Positions 1 through 7,127 are shown, numbered from the stretch's first letter. The stretch is DNA of 18,862 bases from DAIDHK01 sp035510695 (GCA_035510695.1 DATKGO010000053.1:1-18862), one strand, 5' to 3'. A program made the numbers and translations. The notes: generated by a model from the sequence alone, not told the origin.

Positions 1-63
1 CAGTATTATTTTTTCTTCTGGCGATAGGATTACTTTAAATTTTGTTTGGGCAGATATATGCAC
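1..63 (-). CDS. Partial CDS, N-terminus of an unknown protein (runs off left edge)
   Basis: A reading frame starts at GTG 63-61 on the minus strand and stays open to the window edge, giving 21 residues beginning (M/V)HISAQTKFKVILSPEEK. A strong SD-like GGGGGTGAT lies about 5 nt upstream (complement of roughly 67-75). An ATG at 66-64 is in another frame and stops after 11 codons, so GTG is the better start. The residues are too few to assign a family. Start context and open frame support a real gene; product unknown. Confidence 0.4.
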   Translation of the reverse strand, partial: MHISAQTKFKVILSPEEKIIL

Positions 64-163
64 ATAATCACCCCCTTACAGTTTAGATAATTATTAGCAT
101 GACATATTTACGAAGCAAATTCAAGAGAACGGAGTACTAGAGCGTTTATCCTCTTCGCTCCAC

Positions 164-250
164 TTAATTCATGGGAGAAAACCATATTGTCATAAATGCC
201 GAATAAATTTGATAAAAAACTTTATCAATCCAACTGATAAGTGCTTTCAT
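164..250 (-). CDS. Possible 28-residue hydrophobic/amphipathic peptide
   Basis: An ATG at 250 is preceded by AAAGGAGATT on the minus strand, an SD with short spacing. The frame runs 28 codons to TAA at 166-164. The peptide starts MKALISWIDKVFYQIY and is rich in aromatic and aliphatic residues, like a membrane-associated helix. It lies about 100 nt downstream of the alpha/beta hydrolase gene, same strand, and upstream of the edge gene. Small toxins and small membrane proteins look like this, but no family is recognised. The GAGCG/CGCTC inverted repeat at 141-161 just after the stop has no T-run. The frame could be chance. Confidence 0.3.
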   Translation of the reverse strand: MKALISWIDKVFYQIYSAFMTIWFSPMN

Positions 251-348
251 AATCTCCTTTCTGTCCCCTGACGTAATATAACAAAATTATCTTAGAAAAA
301 AACGATGAGAATACGAATAAAGAACTGTAAGGAGTAAGTAAAGATTAG

Positions 349-1182
349 CTAATATCTTAAAATGATATTGGCTAAAGTTTGTGGAGTTTCAAGCGGTGCC
401 AAGTGCCCCGCCGCTTCAATAGGATCTAAAGTTGCCTTAGGCACAAGTTTAAAAAATTTAATTGATTGGCTTTCACTTACATACAAATCTTTTACTCCGT
501 AAATAACATGCACCGGCAAAGTTAGACTCTTCACCTTTTGATAATCATAATGAATTAAACTTACCCAATTTTCTTCGACAGCATCTTCTTTTTCTTTTTT
601 CCGTCCCGCAGTTGATACTTGGATATATTTTAATTTCCTACGAAAATGCTTAAACTGTAACACAACAAACGATAAGAGAATATTAATAAATCTTGTTCTC
701 CAAAGAAAAAATACTCTTCTAAATTCACGTGGGGAATTTTCACTTAAACCGGCTAAATGTAAAAACATTTTTTCTCCCCATGTACCGTGTAAATATGGCA
801 CACTAATTAAAAATAAGTTATTTACTAAATCCGGGAATAGATATGTAATTTCGATACTTAGTGTTCCGCCCATACAATGTCCCACGATTGTAACGGAAGA
901 AATATGCAAATAATCAAGTAACGCTTTTAGATATAAGGCATAATTATGGATAGTCAATTTTTTATTAAAACGAGGAGATTCATTCCAGCCGGGTAGATCA
1001 GGAATCAAAACAGAATATTTATCGGTTAATAAATGCGCAAACGTAAGTAAATCAACATGGTTGCCCGAGTAACCCGGAATAAGCAGTAAAACGGGTTTAT
1101 CGCTCTTCCCTAATGTCCAATAATGTTCAGGCTTGTTTTTATCGATGGAAAAAGTCCCGACTATAGGAAAAATATTTGCCAT
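349..1182 (-). CDS. Alpha/beta-fold hydrolase with a Cys in the nucleophile elbow
   Basis: This is a 277-residue single-domain alpha/beta hydrolase. The oxyanion-hole strand is LLLIPGYSG (about residues 32-40). The nucleophile elbow is GHCMGG (101-106), so the usual Ser of GxSxG is Cys103 (codon TGT). The acid is probably Asp232 (GVKDLY) and the base His260 (AAGHLAPLE). A cap region rich in basic and aromatic residues lies at about 130-200. No signal peptide is seen, so it is probably cytoplasmic. The gene follows the LUD gene by 30 nt on the same strand and may be co-transcribed, but TAATAT at 1189-1194, 6 nt before the ATG, suggests an additional leaderless start. The fold is clear. Substrate is unknown; Cys nucleophiles occur in dienelactone-hydrolase-like members, so thioester or lactone chemistry is possible. 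Confidence 0.88.
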   Translation of the reverse strand: MANIFPIVGTFSIDKNKPEHYWTLGKSDKPVLLLIPGYSGNHVDLLTFAHLLTDKYSVLIPDLPGWNESPRFNKKLTIHNYALYLKALLDYLHISSVTIVGHCMGGTLSIEITYLFPDLVNNLFLISVPYLHGTWGEKMFLHLAGLSENSPREFRRVFFLWRTRFINILLSFVVLQFKHFRRKLKYIQVSTAGRKKEKEDAVEENWVSLIHYDYQKVKSLTLPVHVIYGVKDLYVSESQSIKFFKLVPKATLDPIEAAGHLAPLETPQTLANIILRY

Positions 1183-1212
1183 ATTAATATATTAGCACAA
1201 CTTTTGCCTATT

Positions 1213-1857
1213 CTAGAATCCGAGGTTTTCTTTAACTAGGATAATATGAATTCTATCTTTATTCATCTCTTTATTATAAATAAGCAATCTATTTACACTG
1301 CTTCCGCTGGTTATGTTATAAACTTTATTAATTCTCTCGCTTTCCAACGGTAATACATATTCATACAATCGCTTAAACCCGGCGTCCATGTCTTTAACCA
1401 ATTTTTGAATACCAACCACCCAAATTACTTTTTTCGCTCCATATACATAAGCCGGTAGTTGACTTCCGGTACCGGAAGCAATAAATATTTTTCCATCTGC
1501 AGTGATAGCATGTACGCTCCCAATTGCGAAATCAGGAACACTGCGGAATTTTTTTATTTCTTTTTCCATCACTTCACGATCCATCTTTATAAGTTTTGGG
1601 TGTAATGCGTCGTATTTCCCTGATTCATTAATCGCTGAATCAATACCTGCCTGCTGCAACGTAAGTGAAGTCATAGTCATAACTTCCGCTCCTTCAGGTA
1701 TTAAAGATAATGCTTTTTCTTTTGCCTCTTCCCTATTCTTAACAACTGAAACGGTAAAACCGTTTTTCTCCAATGCCGAAACAGTCTTTATTAATAAAGC
1801 ATCATTTGCCACTCGATCCCAAGAACTTATTGATATTGGTTGATCTATCATTTGCAT
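1213..1857 (-). CDS. LUD-domain protein (LutC/YkgG-like)
   Basis: A 214-residue protein matching the LUD domain (lactate-utilisation LutC/YkgG family, PF02589) along its length. Features are an N-terminal helical part with VVKNREEAKEKALSLIPEGA, a switch-like segment TMTSLTLQQAG, and the diagnostic core GSVHAITADGKIFIASGTGS followed by PAYVYGAKKVIWVVGIQKLV. LUD proteins act with iron-sulphur LutA/LutB in lactate oxidation, but neither partner is in this window, and stand-alone LUD proteins have no settled role. Start ATG 1857 is chosen because a promoter TTTACA-N17-TATGAT ends 6 nt before it, predicting a leaderless mRNA. It is divergent from an HxlR regulator and shares its operator region, so it is the likely target of that regulator. 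Family call is firm; function is not. Confidence 0.85.
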   Translation of the reverse strand: MQMIDQPISISSWDRVANDALLIKTVSALEKNGFTVSVVKNREEAKEKALSLIPEGAEVMTMTSLTLQQAGIDSAINESGKYDALHPKLIKMDREVMEKEIKKFRSVPDFAIGSVHAITADGKIFIASGTGSQLPAYVYGAKKVIWVVGIQKLVKDMDAGFKRLYEYVLPLESERINKVYNITSGSSVNRLLIYNKEMNKDRIHIILVKENLGF

Positions 1858-1863
1858 GATTAG

Positions 1864-1892
1864 ATCATATACTAGTTACTTCATTTTGTAAA
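1864..1892 (-). promoter_or_regulatory. Promoter of the LUD gene, predicted leaderless
   Basis: Minus strand -35 TTTACA (complement 1887-1892), 17-bp spacer, -10 TATGAT (complement 1864-1869). The ATG begins 6 nt after the -10, so transcription should start at or next to the start codon. The -35 lies inside the first operator-like repeat. Confidence 0.6.
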
Positions 1893-1913
1893 GTACTTAC
1901 ATTTTGGGAAGTA
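1877..1913. promoter_or_regulatory. Tandem operator-like repeats between the LUD and hxlR-type genes
   Basis: Two near-copies of one palindromic unit lie head to tail, overlapping by 2 bp: TACTTCATTTTGTAAAGTA (1877-1895) and TACTTACATTTTGGGAAGTA (1894-1913). Each has TACTT and AAGTA arms. The junction forms the perfect palindrome AAGTACTT (1891-1898). The pair covers the -35 boxes of both divergent promoters. TACT...AGTA arms recall boxes described for YodB-type HxlR regulators (from memory). Inference: binding sites for the regulator encoded at 1939. Confidence 0.6.
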
Positions 1914-1925
1914 ATATGCTATAAT
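1897..1925 (+). promoter_or_regulatory. Promoter of the HxlR-family regulator
   Basis: -35 TTACAT (1897-1902), 17-bp spacer, -10 TATAAT (1920-1925) with an extended TG at 1917-1918. The ATG is 13 nt after the -10, giving a very short leader without an SD. The -35 and spacer lie in the second operator-like repeat, which suits autorepression. Confidence 0.7.
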
Positions 1926-1938
1926 ACAAAAATTATTT

Positions 1939-2241
1939 ATGGATAAAAATTGCGGAGTTACAAAAACCATAAAAATTATTGGCAGCAAATGGACTATCTT
2001 GATTCTTCATGAATTATGTGAAGAAAAAAAACGCTTTGGAGAACTACAAAGATCACTAGCTGGCATCAGCCCCAAGACCTTATCCCTGCGCTTGCAGCAG
2101 CTGGAAAAAAACGGAATTGTCCATAAAAAAGTTTTTGCCGAAGTACCATTGCATGTAGAATACAGCTTGACGAAAAAAGGAGCCTCGCTCAAATTAATTA
2201 TCGATGTCATGCAGCAATGGGGTGAAAAAACCGCGAATTGA
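1939..2241 (+). CDS. HxlR-family winged-helix regulator, probable thiol sensor
   Basis: A 100-residue protein that is entirely one HxlR/MarR-like winged-helix domain. The family pattern is clear: C-x-(7-10)-IGSKWTILIL (residues 14-23), then RFGELQRSLAGISPKTLSLRLQQLEKNGIV (helix-turn-helix and recognition helix), the wing with YSLTKKG, and a C-terminal dimer helix LIIDVMQQWGE. Cys5 lies where YodB-type regulators carry the N-terminal redox Cys, and there is a second Cys at 27. Members bind palindromes as dimers and lose affinity when the Cys is oxidised or alkylated by quinones or aldehydes. The divergent LUD gene and the tandem repeats in the promoter suggest local control plus autoregulation. 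Family is sure; the inducer is inferred. Confidence 0.93.
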   Translation: MDKNCGVTKTIKIIGSKWTILILHELCEEKKRFGELQRSLAGISPKTLSLRLQQLEKNGIVHKKVFAEVPLHVEYSLTKKGASLKLIIDVMQQWGEKTAN

Positions 2242-2242
2242 T

Positions 2243-2494
2243 TTATTTAATAAGTTGACGCGGATCAAGAAATACAACCTTACTTTCAGTTCCTCCAATC
2301 GCTGAATGAAAATTGGGCACAAATTTGGGCTCCCACATTCGCGTTACACCCTTTCTATCTAAATCTTCGATAAAGCTTCTCATTCTCCGATCAGCCGCTA
2401 AATTAGTTTCCGATAAACTTTGCTGGGATTCATTCTCTAAATATCTCATAGTAATACAACTAATATACCCTATTTCTCCTAAAATATCAAACAC
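2243..2494 (-). CDS. Hypothetical 83-residue protein, divergent from lexA
   Basis: An 83-codon frame on the minus strand ends 2 nt from the HxlR-type gene in a tail-to-tail arrangement. The start is GTG at 2494, or ATG at 2449 giving 68 residues (MRYLENESQQ). The composition is soluble and charged, with a helical middle (ADRRMRSFIEDLDRKGV) and a C-terminal part ending VVFLDPRQLIK. I do not recognise a family. The plus-strand frame over the same DNA looks less protein-like. If GTG 2494 is used, the lexA operator lies about 20 nt upstream, so it may be controlled by LexA. Confidence 0.5.
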   Translation of the reverse strand: MFDILGEIGYISCITMRYLENESQQSLSETNLAADRRMRSFIEDLDRKGVTRMWEPKFVPNFHSAIGGTESKVVFLDPRQLIK

Positions 2495-2511
2495 ATGTAT
2501 AAATTTGCCCC

Positions 2512-2541
2512 TTGACAGTGAACGATCGTTTACTGTATATT
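2512..2541 (+). promoter_or_regulatory. lexA promoter
   Basis: Perfect -35 TTGACA (2512-2517), 18-bp spacer, -10 TATATT (2536-2541). The lexA ATG is 10 nt after the -10, so the leader would be only a few nt and no SD is present. Confidence 0.75.
2515..2536. promoter_or_regulatory. LexA operator (SOS box) inside the lexA promoter
   Basis: A 22-bp palindrome with arms ACAGT (2515-2519) and ACTGT (2532-2536) around a perfect 10-bp core AACGATCGTT (2521-2530). Only the pair 2520/2531 (G/T) breaks symmetry. The core with its flank reads GAAC-GATC-GTTT, close to the Gram-positive type SOS box GAAC-N4-GTTC. It fills the space between -35 and -10 and touches both, the expected position for LexA autorepression. 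Confidence 0.8.
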
Positions 2542-2551
2542 AATAAATGAA

Positions 2552-3121
2552 ATGACGACTGAGGCAGCAGTAGCCAAACTAAAAAAGTTTTTCGTACTCG
2601 AACGAAGACTTCCCTCTTATGGGGAAATGTGTCAAGTTTTCGGTTTCGCCTCGAAAAAAGCTTGTTTTGATTTGGTGAATAAATTAATTACTCAGGGTTT
2701 CTTGGAAAAAGACAGCAAGGGTAAATTGTCTCCCAAGCAGCTCTTTGCTATTCCTAAACTTGGCATTATCAAGGCAGGTTATCCAACGCCTGGTGAAGCA
2801 TTGGCCGATGACAGCATTGATCTCTACGAATATTTGCTAAATCTGCCGGGAGCTATTTTCTCACTGGTGGTTAAAGGTGATTCGATGATTAATGAAGGCA
2901 TCAATGACGGCGATGTAGTAATTATTGATAAATATCGACCACCTTATAACGGTGACGTAGTGGCGGCTTGTGTAGATAATGAGTGGACTATTAAATATTA
3001 CCGAAAAAACAATGTCGGGATTCAATTAATTCCCGCTAATCCTAACTATCCTGTTATTTTTCCTAAAGGCGAATTAATGATTGGCGGCGTGGTTATTAGC
3101 GTCATCCGCAAGTACCACTAG
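2552..3121 (+). CDS. lexA: LexA repressor
   Basis: A 189-residue SOS repressor and self-cleaving serine protease. Residues 1-65 form a winged helix-turn-helix (LPSYGEMCQVFGFASKKACFDLVNKLITQGFL). The auto-cleavage site is Ala75-Gly76 in IIKAGYPTPGEA. The peptidase S24 domain has nucleophile Ser111 (KGDSM) and general base Lys148 (TIKYY), 37 residues apart, the same spacing as S119/K156 in E. coli LexA. DNA damage activates RecA, which stimulates cleavage and derepression. The DNA-binding domain separates it from UmuD. The 22-bp palindrome in its own promoter supports autoregulation. The helix-turn-helix part is slightly short compared with typical 200-210 residue LexA proteins, but nothing catalytic is missing. 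Confidence 0.93.
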   Translation: MTTEAAVAKLKKFFVLERRLPSYGEMCQVFGFASKKACFDLVNKLITQGFLEKDSKGKLSPKQLFAIPKLGIIKAGYPTPGEALADDSIDLYEYLLNLPGAIFSLVVKGDSMINEGINDGDVVIIDKYRPPYNGDVVAACVDNEWTIKYYRKNNVGIQLIPANPNYPVIFPKGELMIGGVVISVIRKYH

Positions 3122-3127
3122 TTCAGC

Positions 3128-3155
3128 TTGACGTATTTGATATACGTGTTACGAT
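3128..3155 (+). promoter_or_regulatory. Possible promoter with internal inverted repeat upstream of the HAD gene
   Basis: TTGACG (3128-3133), 16-bp spacer, TACGAT (3150-3155). The spacer holds a perfect inverted repeat ACGTAT-TTGAT-ATACGT (3131-3147). An alternative -10-like TAATAT sits at 3200-3205, only 2 nt before the ATG. Which one is used cannot be told from sequence. Confidence 0.35.
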
Positions 3156-3207
3156 ACTAATTACTTTCCCAAACTTATTAGAATAAAAACAAAATAGTGT
3201 AATATTT

Positions 3208-4374
3208 ATGCAAGAAATAGTTGAACAAGCGGCCAATATTTATCAAACAAATCCTTACCAAAACAGCACTTTGCTTAATAAACTTCTTCATTCTCCCAAA
3301 ATTGCCTTTTTAGATCTTGATGATACCATGACCGGAGACAAAAAATTAACCAATACTACCCGAAAGCAGCTTGAGAAACTTGGTTACAGCCTTATTTTCG
3401 TTTCCAGTCGAACCGAAGAACTTTTAATGTCTTCCAATTCCTATAAAAAATCGCTTCGACATGGATTTACACGACCTCAACCATACTCCGGAAGTAAAGA
3501 TGGCAAACAGTATTATATTAAAACCGAAAAACATACGCCGACTGGATTACTTGATCCCGATGTCATAGCCGGATCAACCGGAACGCAAATAATAATTAAA
3601 CAACAAGATGGAGCCTATCGGGAAGATACCGGTTACACTTCGTCATTTGGTCTTTCAACTATAGAATGGAAACAGCAATGTTTACGTTTATTACAAATAA
3701 TTGATCCGCAAAAAAAATTATTTCAATTATCCCCAATTGATATTCCCAGCAATTATTACCAACGAGTCACCGATGTTTTTCCTCCCTATTTCCGTTTAGG
3801 AATTATCTGCAAAAATTTAACAGCCAAAAAAACTTTTTTACGTCGTTTACGCCAACTTTCGTTCGATCCGTTTTTACACATACATATGCAAAGGTTAATA
3901 AAAAACATTCGCATTACCGATGACAGCAATCCATCTCAGAACAACTATAATTTATATCTCACTCCTAGGTCAGGATATAAAGCCAGAGCTGTCGAATATC
4001 TCGTTCACGCAATTTGTTCACAGTTAAAAATTGAGCGAGAACAATTGGAGATATTAATTGCCGGAGACAGTTTTCCGGATTTGGAAATGGGATTATATGC
4101 CGGTATAGGAACAAACGCGACTTTTTTACTGGTCGGCGGATCGCGCTTAAGCGAAGTCTTATTGCATACAAACCAACATAAATTTGCCGGTGAGGAATTA
4201 TCTGCCATCAAAAGATTATTAAAACCGAAAGGAAAAGGACGCTATACTTTCCATATTCCATCTTTACTTAAAAGAACCTGCATCGTGGGAAGCGAAGCGT
4301 TTATGGGCAAAAAAGCCGTTGAAACCATCCACTCCTATCTCCTCCAGCAAGCGGAAGAGCTGCTTGAAATATGA
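3208..4374 (+). CDS. HAD-superfamily sugar phosphatase, sucrose/trehalose-phosphatase-like
   Basis: A 388-residue HAD phosphohydrolase of the type IIB (sucrose- or trehalose-phosphatase-like) style. Motif I is FLDLDDT with nucleophile Asp36 and acid/base Asp38. Motif II Ser66 is in FVSSRTE. Motif III Lys258 is in SGYKARAVEYLV. Motif IV is AGDSFPDLEMG (285-295), with Asp287 and Asp291 for Mg2+. The large insert between motifs II and III (about 75-245) is the substrate cap. A C-terminal extension (about 340-388) follows the core. It needs no signal peptide and is cytosolic. It converges on the membrane-protein and GT20 synthase genes, and a trehalose-6-phosphate-type synthase would need such a phosphatase, so it may act as the second enzyme. 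That pairing is inference; family membership is well supported. Confidence 0.85.
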   Translation: MQEIVEQAANIYQTNPYQNSTLLNKLLHSPKIAFLDLDDTMTGDKKLTNTTRKQLEKLGYSLIFVSSRTEELLMSSNSYKKSLRHGFTRPQPYSGSKDGKQYYIKTEKHTPTGLLDPDVIAGSTGTQIIIKQQDGAYREDTGYTSSFGLSTIEWKQQCLRLLQIIDPQKKLFQLSPIDIPSNYYQRVTDVFPPYFRLGIICKNLTAKKTFLRRLRQLSFDPFLHIHMQRLIKNIRITDDSNPSQNNYNLYLTPRSGYKARAVEYLVHAICSQLKIEREQLEILIAGDSFPDLEMGLYAGIGTNATFLLVGGSRLSEVLLHTNQHKFAGEELSAIKRLLKPKGKGRYTFHIPSLLKRTCIVGSEAFMGKKAVETIHSYLLQQAEELLEI

Positions 4375-4390
4375 TTTAAGAAAGAAGAAA

Positions 4391-5521
4391 TTATTGATGT
4401 TGCAACTGCAAAGAAGAGGCAATTTTTATTAACTCATTAAGAGATAAAATGGCATGATATCTGTCCCCATATATTGACACTCTTGTGCCGGTATCAAAAT
4501 AAATAAAAAGTATATGTGTCCCAGCAATTTGTTTTCCGTTAGAGTAATTTGGATATACATAATCAACTGCAGGATGACCTGCGATAGTTAAAACCGATTC
4601 TGACTGCATTAAAGGTTGAGGAGTTGGATAATCATTTATTTCTTGTAGATCATTCTGGCGAAACTCCAATGCCGTGATTGGTGCTTCAATGATTACCTGA
4701 TCAATAGCTAAGGAATTTACGTTGTTATACGTATATAATCTTTTGTCATAAATTGCATTATATTTTTCATTTATCCAATAACCAAGCGTCCCAGGGTCTA
4801 CAATATTAGAACGACTTATTTTTGTCTGCATTATTTTTACCTCAGATATTTCTTCGTCCCCCAATCCAGATGTGCCTTGAGGAAGATAGGTTGGATTATA
4901 TATTTTAAAGTAAGGATTTAAGGCAATTTTATTTGCTTGGGCATGAGTTTGGGTTATTTGTGTATGTGCCTGAAAAATATTTTGCATATTTGACACCACC
5001 ATAAATACAGAAAAAGTCAGAGTAAAAATTATTAAAGTAAGCCAATATTTTTGACTAAATACTTTTGTTTGTATTGCTGGAAAAGCTATATTATAAAGTG
5101 TTGGTAGTATACCTCCAGCGATTAACCATAGTGAAATTAGTATTAGAGATTCTATGCCTCCAACAATTAAACATGCTTCGTTATCACATCTTGGAATAAA
5201 GAAGGAAAATATTACTCCTAATACAAGAATCACTATTGAAAAAATAACAATTGCTTTACTGGCAGTCTTTGATAATGCTATAAAAGAAGTAACAATTCCT
5301 ATTCCAAGAATAATAAACATGAATGGAATCCAAGGTATACTTGCAAGTAGCATGCTAATCGAAGATAACGATGGAGAGTACGAAGACAATGGAGTAAATT
5401 GCAAATCTCTATAGCCTCCTAATAAGCTCTCTGCAATTAAAAAGATTGCAAAAATTATTGTAGCTGATAAAATTACAGAAATAATTCTTCGACCGAAAAT
5501 TACTAATAGTTTAGAGCTCAT
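4391..5521 (-). CDS. Five-TM membrane protein with C-terminal extracytoplasmic domain
   Basis: A 376-residue protein. The open frame continues upstream to 5689, but that part overlaps the GT20 coding region; ATG 5521 is chosen because it begins right before the first TM helix and a promoter TTGCCA-N16-TATACT precedes it. Predicted TM helices lie at about residues 4-31, 56-83, 90-109, 116-140 and 160-178. The remaining roughly 195 residues form a hydrophilic domain. Its end, with TIAGHPAVDYVY, IYFDTGTRVSIYGDRY and LNELIKIASSLQ, resembles DUF4367-like beta domains of membrane-anchored proteins. No catalytic motif is seen. Function unknown. It sits downstream of the GT20 gene on the same strand and ends 16 nt from the converging HAD gene. 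Confidence 0.75.
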   Translation of the reverse strand: MSSKLLVIFGRRIISVILSATIIFAIFLIAESLLGGYRDLQFTPLSSYSPSLSSISMLLASIPWIPFMFIILGIGIVTSFIALSKTASKAIVIFSIVILVLGVIFSFFIPRCDNEACLIVGGIESLILISLWLIAGGILPTLYNIAFPAIQTKVFSQKYWLTLIIFTLTFSVFMVVSNMQNIFQAHTQITQTHAQANKIALNPYFKIYNPTYLPQGTSGLGDEEISEVKIMQTKISRSNIVDPGTLGYWINEKYNAIYDKRLYTYNNVNSLAIDQVIIEAPITALEFRQNDLQEINDYPTPQPLMQSESVLTIAGHPAVDYVYPNYSNGKQIAGTHILFIYFDTGTRVSIYGDRYHAILSLNELIKIASSLQLQHQ

Positions 5522-5544
5522 ATTGGAAGCATAACATATGCTCA

Positions 5545-5572
5545 AGTATAAATACAAATTACCGCGTGGCAA
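5545..5572 (-). promoter_or_regulatory. Promoter of the five-TM protein gene
   Basis: Minus strand -35 TTGCCA (complement 5567-5572), 16-bp spacer, -10 TATACT (complement 5545-5550). The leader would be about 17 nt with no clear SD. It lies just upstream of the GT20 stop codon, so the gene probably has its own transcript. Confidence 0.5.
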
Positions 5573-5576
5573 TAAC

Positions 5577-7127
5577 TTACTTATTATTCGTTGATCGGTT
5601 ACGTCGGGAAGCAGATAGTGCATTTTTAATAAACGTCTGGCACCATTCATAAATATTATGTTCTTCCAATTGATTAACCATCTGTCCATTTCTTTCTTTT
5701 TTTTCTTTCTCCGACATGGTTAATCCTTGATAAATTGCTTGTACTACTTCTTCCGTATCGTAGGGATTAACCAATAATGAATCATGTAAATCGGTTGCCG
5801 ATCCGGCAAACTGTGAGAGAACAAGTACGCCGGGTTTTTCCGCAGCTGATGCCGCAATCACAAATTCTTTTGAAACTAAATTCATTCCGTCATCCAGCGG
5901 TGTCACCAAACAAACACTTGCGCGCTTATATAAATTGATTACATCTTCACGCGTGTAATTTTGATAGATTAAACGCAATGGACGCCAGCCGTTGATTGTA
6001 TATTTTTGATTAATTTTTTTTGCCAGATTTTCAATTTTTCGCCGCAGCATTTTGTATGATGGAATTTGTTCTCTGGATGGAGACATAATTCCTATATAAA
6101 CAACTTTACCCAAAAAACGAGGGTGCATGGTAAAAAATAAATCAAGAGCCTGCAAACGGTGTAATAAGCCCTTAGTATAATCCAGCCGATCAATGCCTAA
6201 AATAACTTGATATCTTTCAAAAATTTGTGCAAAAGGATCTTTCTTTTTTTCGACTGGCTTTTCCGAATTCTCTTCCAATTGGAAAACGTTACGTAAAGCC
6301 TGCGCGAAATATGACTCATTTTCGCTTGAATTGACTACCCCGCGGACTACATCGGTATCAATTCCCATTGCTAAACTATCAACAACTAAATTACTGCTGT
6401 CAAAATATACTGTGCTTGTTTCTCGCTCAATTCTAGCTTCCAATTCCCGATCCACAGTATTTAAAAAATTTTCCACCTGATAACGCCTGTGAAAAGCTAA
6501 ATAATCACAAGACAATAAACTCCATAAAATATCTTTTTTTTGCGGCAGGATACGAAAGATTTCCCAAGTCGGCCAGGGAATATGCCAAAAAAAACTTACA
6601 ATCATATTTGGAAGTTTGGGTAAAAAAGTGGGTACTAAAGACAACTGATAGTCATTAATCCAAACAAGCGTTTTTGCTTTAGGATCAACTTCTTCCATAA
6701 TTGCCTGCGCAAAGGCTTTATTTACTTTTTTATATCCTTCATACCAAGAGCTATTAAAAGCAGGCTGTTCAAATGAAGCATGAGACAGTGGCCAAAGTGT
6801 CTGGTTGGCAAAACCGAAATAATAATTTTCAGTGTCCCGCTCTGAAAAAAAAAGCCGTTTAAGACGATAATTCCCTTGGGGAGAAACGATATCTACCACT
6901 TTTTTGCCGTTCATAGCTCTTCTATCGGCGTTTGATCTTCCACGCGCAATATAAGTAGCATTACCTGCTCTGGCAAGAGTGTCAAAAACCACTGAGACTC
7001 CACCGGCAGGCGTTTTTAAAACCATTTCGCCATCCACAAATTCGTGAGCTCGCGTCTGCCCATCAGCCACAATAATTAATTTATAGCCTTGGTTGAGTAA
7101 GAATTGCTGCAAGTCTGTATATGTCAT
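5577..7127 (-). CDS. otsA: GT20 trehalose-6-phosphate synthase-like glycosyltransferase
   Basis: A 516-residue GT20 enzyme of GT-B fold. Expected activity is glucose transfer from a nucleotide sugar to glucose-6-phosphate, making trehalose-6-phosphate. Visible motifs are TPAGGVSVVF (39-48), YYFGFANQTLWPLSH (102-116), NDYQL (158-162), FFWHIPWPTWE (179-189, His182), GIDRLDYTKGL (311-321, with Arg314 and Lys319 of the phosphate-binding set) and LDDGMNLVSKEF (411-422, Asp413 and Glu421, the same spacing as D361/E369 in E. coli OtsA). The N-terminus lacks the usual SNR and WFGWSG motifs and has ARGRSNADRR instead, resembling the (G)SGDADRE subgroup of GT20, so the acceptor could differ. ATG 7127 is chosen because an earlier start would overlap the YtxH-like gene. 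The small-TM, YtxH-like and GT20 genes are close together and probably form an operon. Confidence 0.88.
   Translation of the reverse strand: MTYTDLQQFLLNQGYKLIIVADGQTRAHEFVDGEMVLKTPAGGVSVVFDTLARAGNATYIARGRSNADRRAMNGKKVVDIVSPQGNYRLKRLFFSERDTENYYFGFANQTLWPLSHASFEQPAFNSSWYEGYKKVNKAFAQAIMEEVDPKAKTLVWINDYQLSLVPTFLPKLPNMIVSFFWHIPWPTWEIFRILPQKKDILWSLLSCDYLAFHRRYQVENFLNTVDRELEARIERETSTVYFDSSNLVVDSLAMGIDTDVVRGVVNSSENESYFAQALRNVFQLEENSEKPVEKKKDPFAQIFERYQVILGIDRLDYTKGLLHRLQALDLFFTMHPRFLGKVVYIGIMSPSREQIPSYKMLRRKIENLAKKINQKYTINGWRPLRLIYQNYTREDVINLYKRASVCLVTPLDDGMNLVSKEFVIAASAAEKPGVLVLSQFAGSATDLHDSLLVNPYDTEEVVQAIYQGLTMSEKEKKERNGQMVNQLEEHNIYEWCQTFIKNALSASRRNRSTNNK

Noticed and set aside
2313..2543. Plus-strand 76-codon frame opposite the 83-residue unknown gene
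   Set aside because: Less protein-like composition and it ends in the lexA promoter and operator.
5522..5689. Upstream extension of the five-TM membrane protein to ATG 5689
   Set aside because: The extra 56 codons overlap the GT20 3' end in another frame and lack protein character; a promoter and a TM start support ATG 5521.
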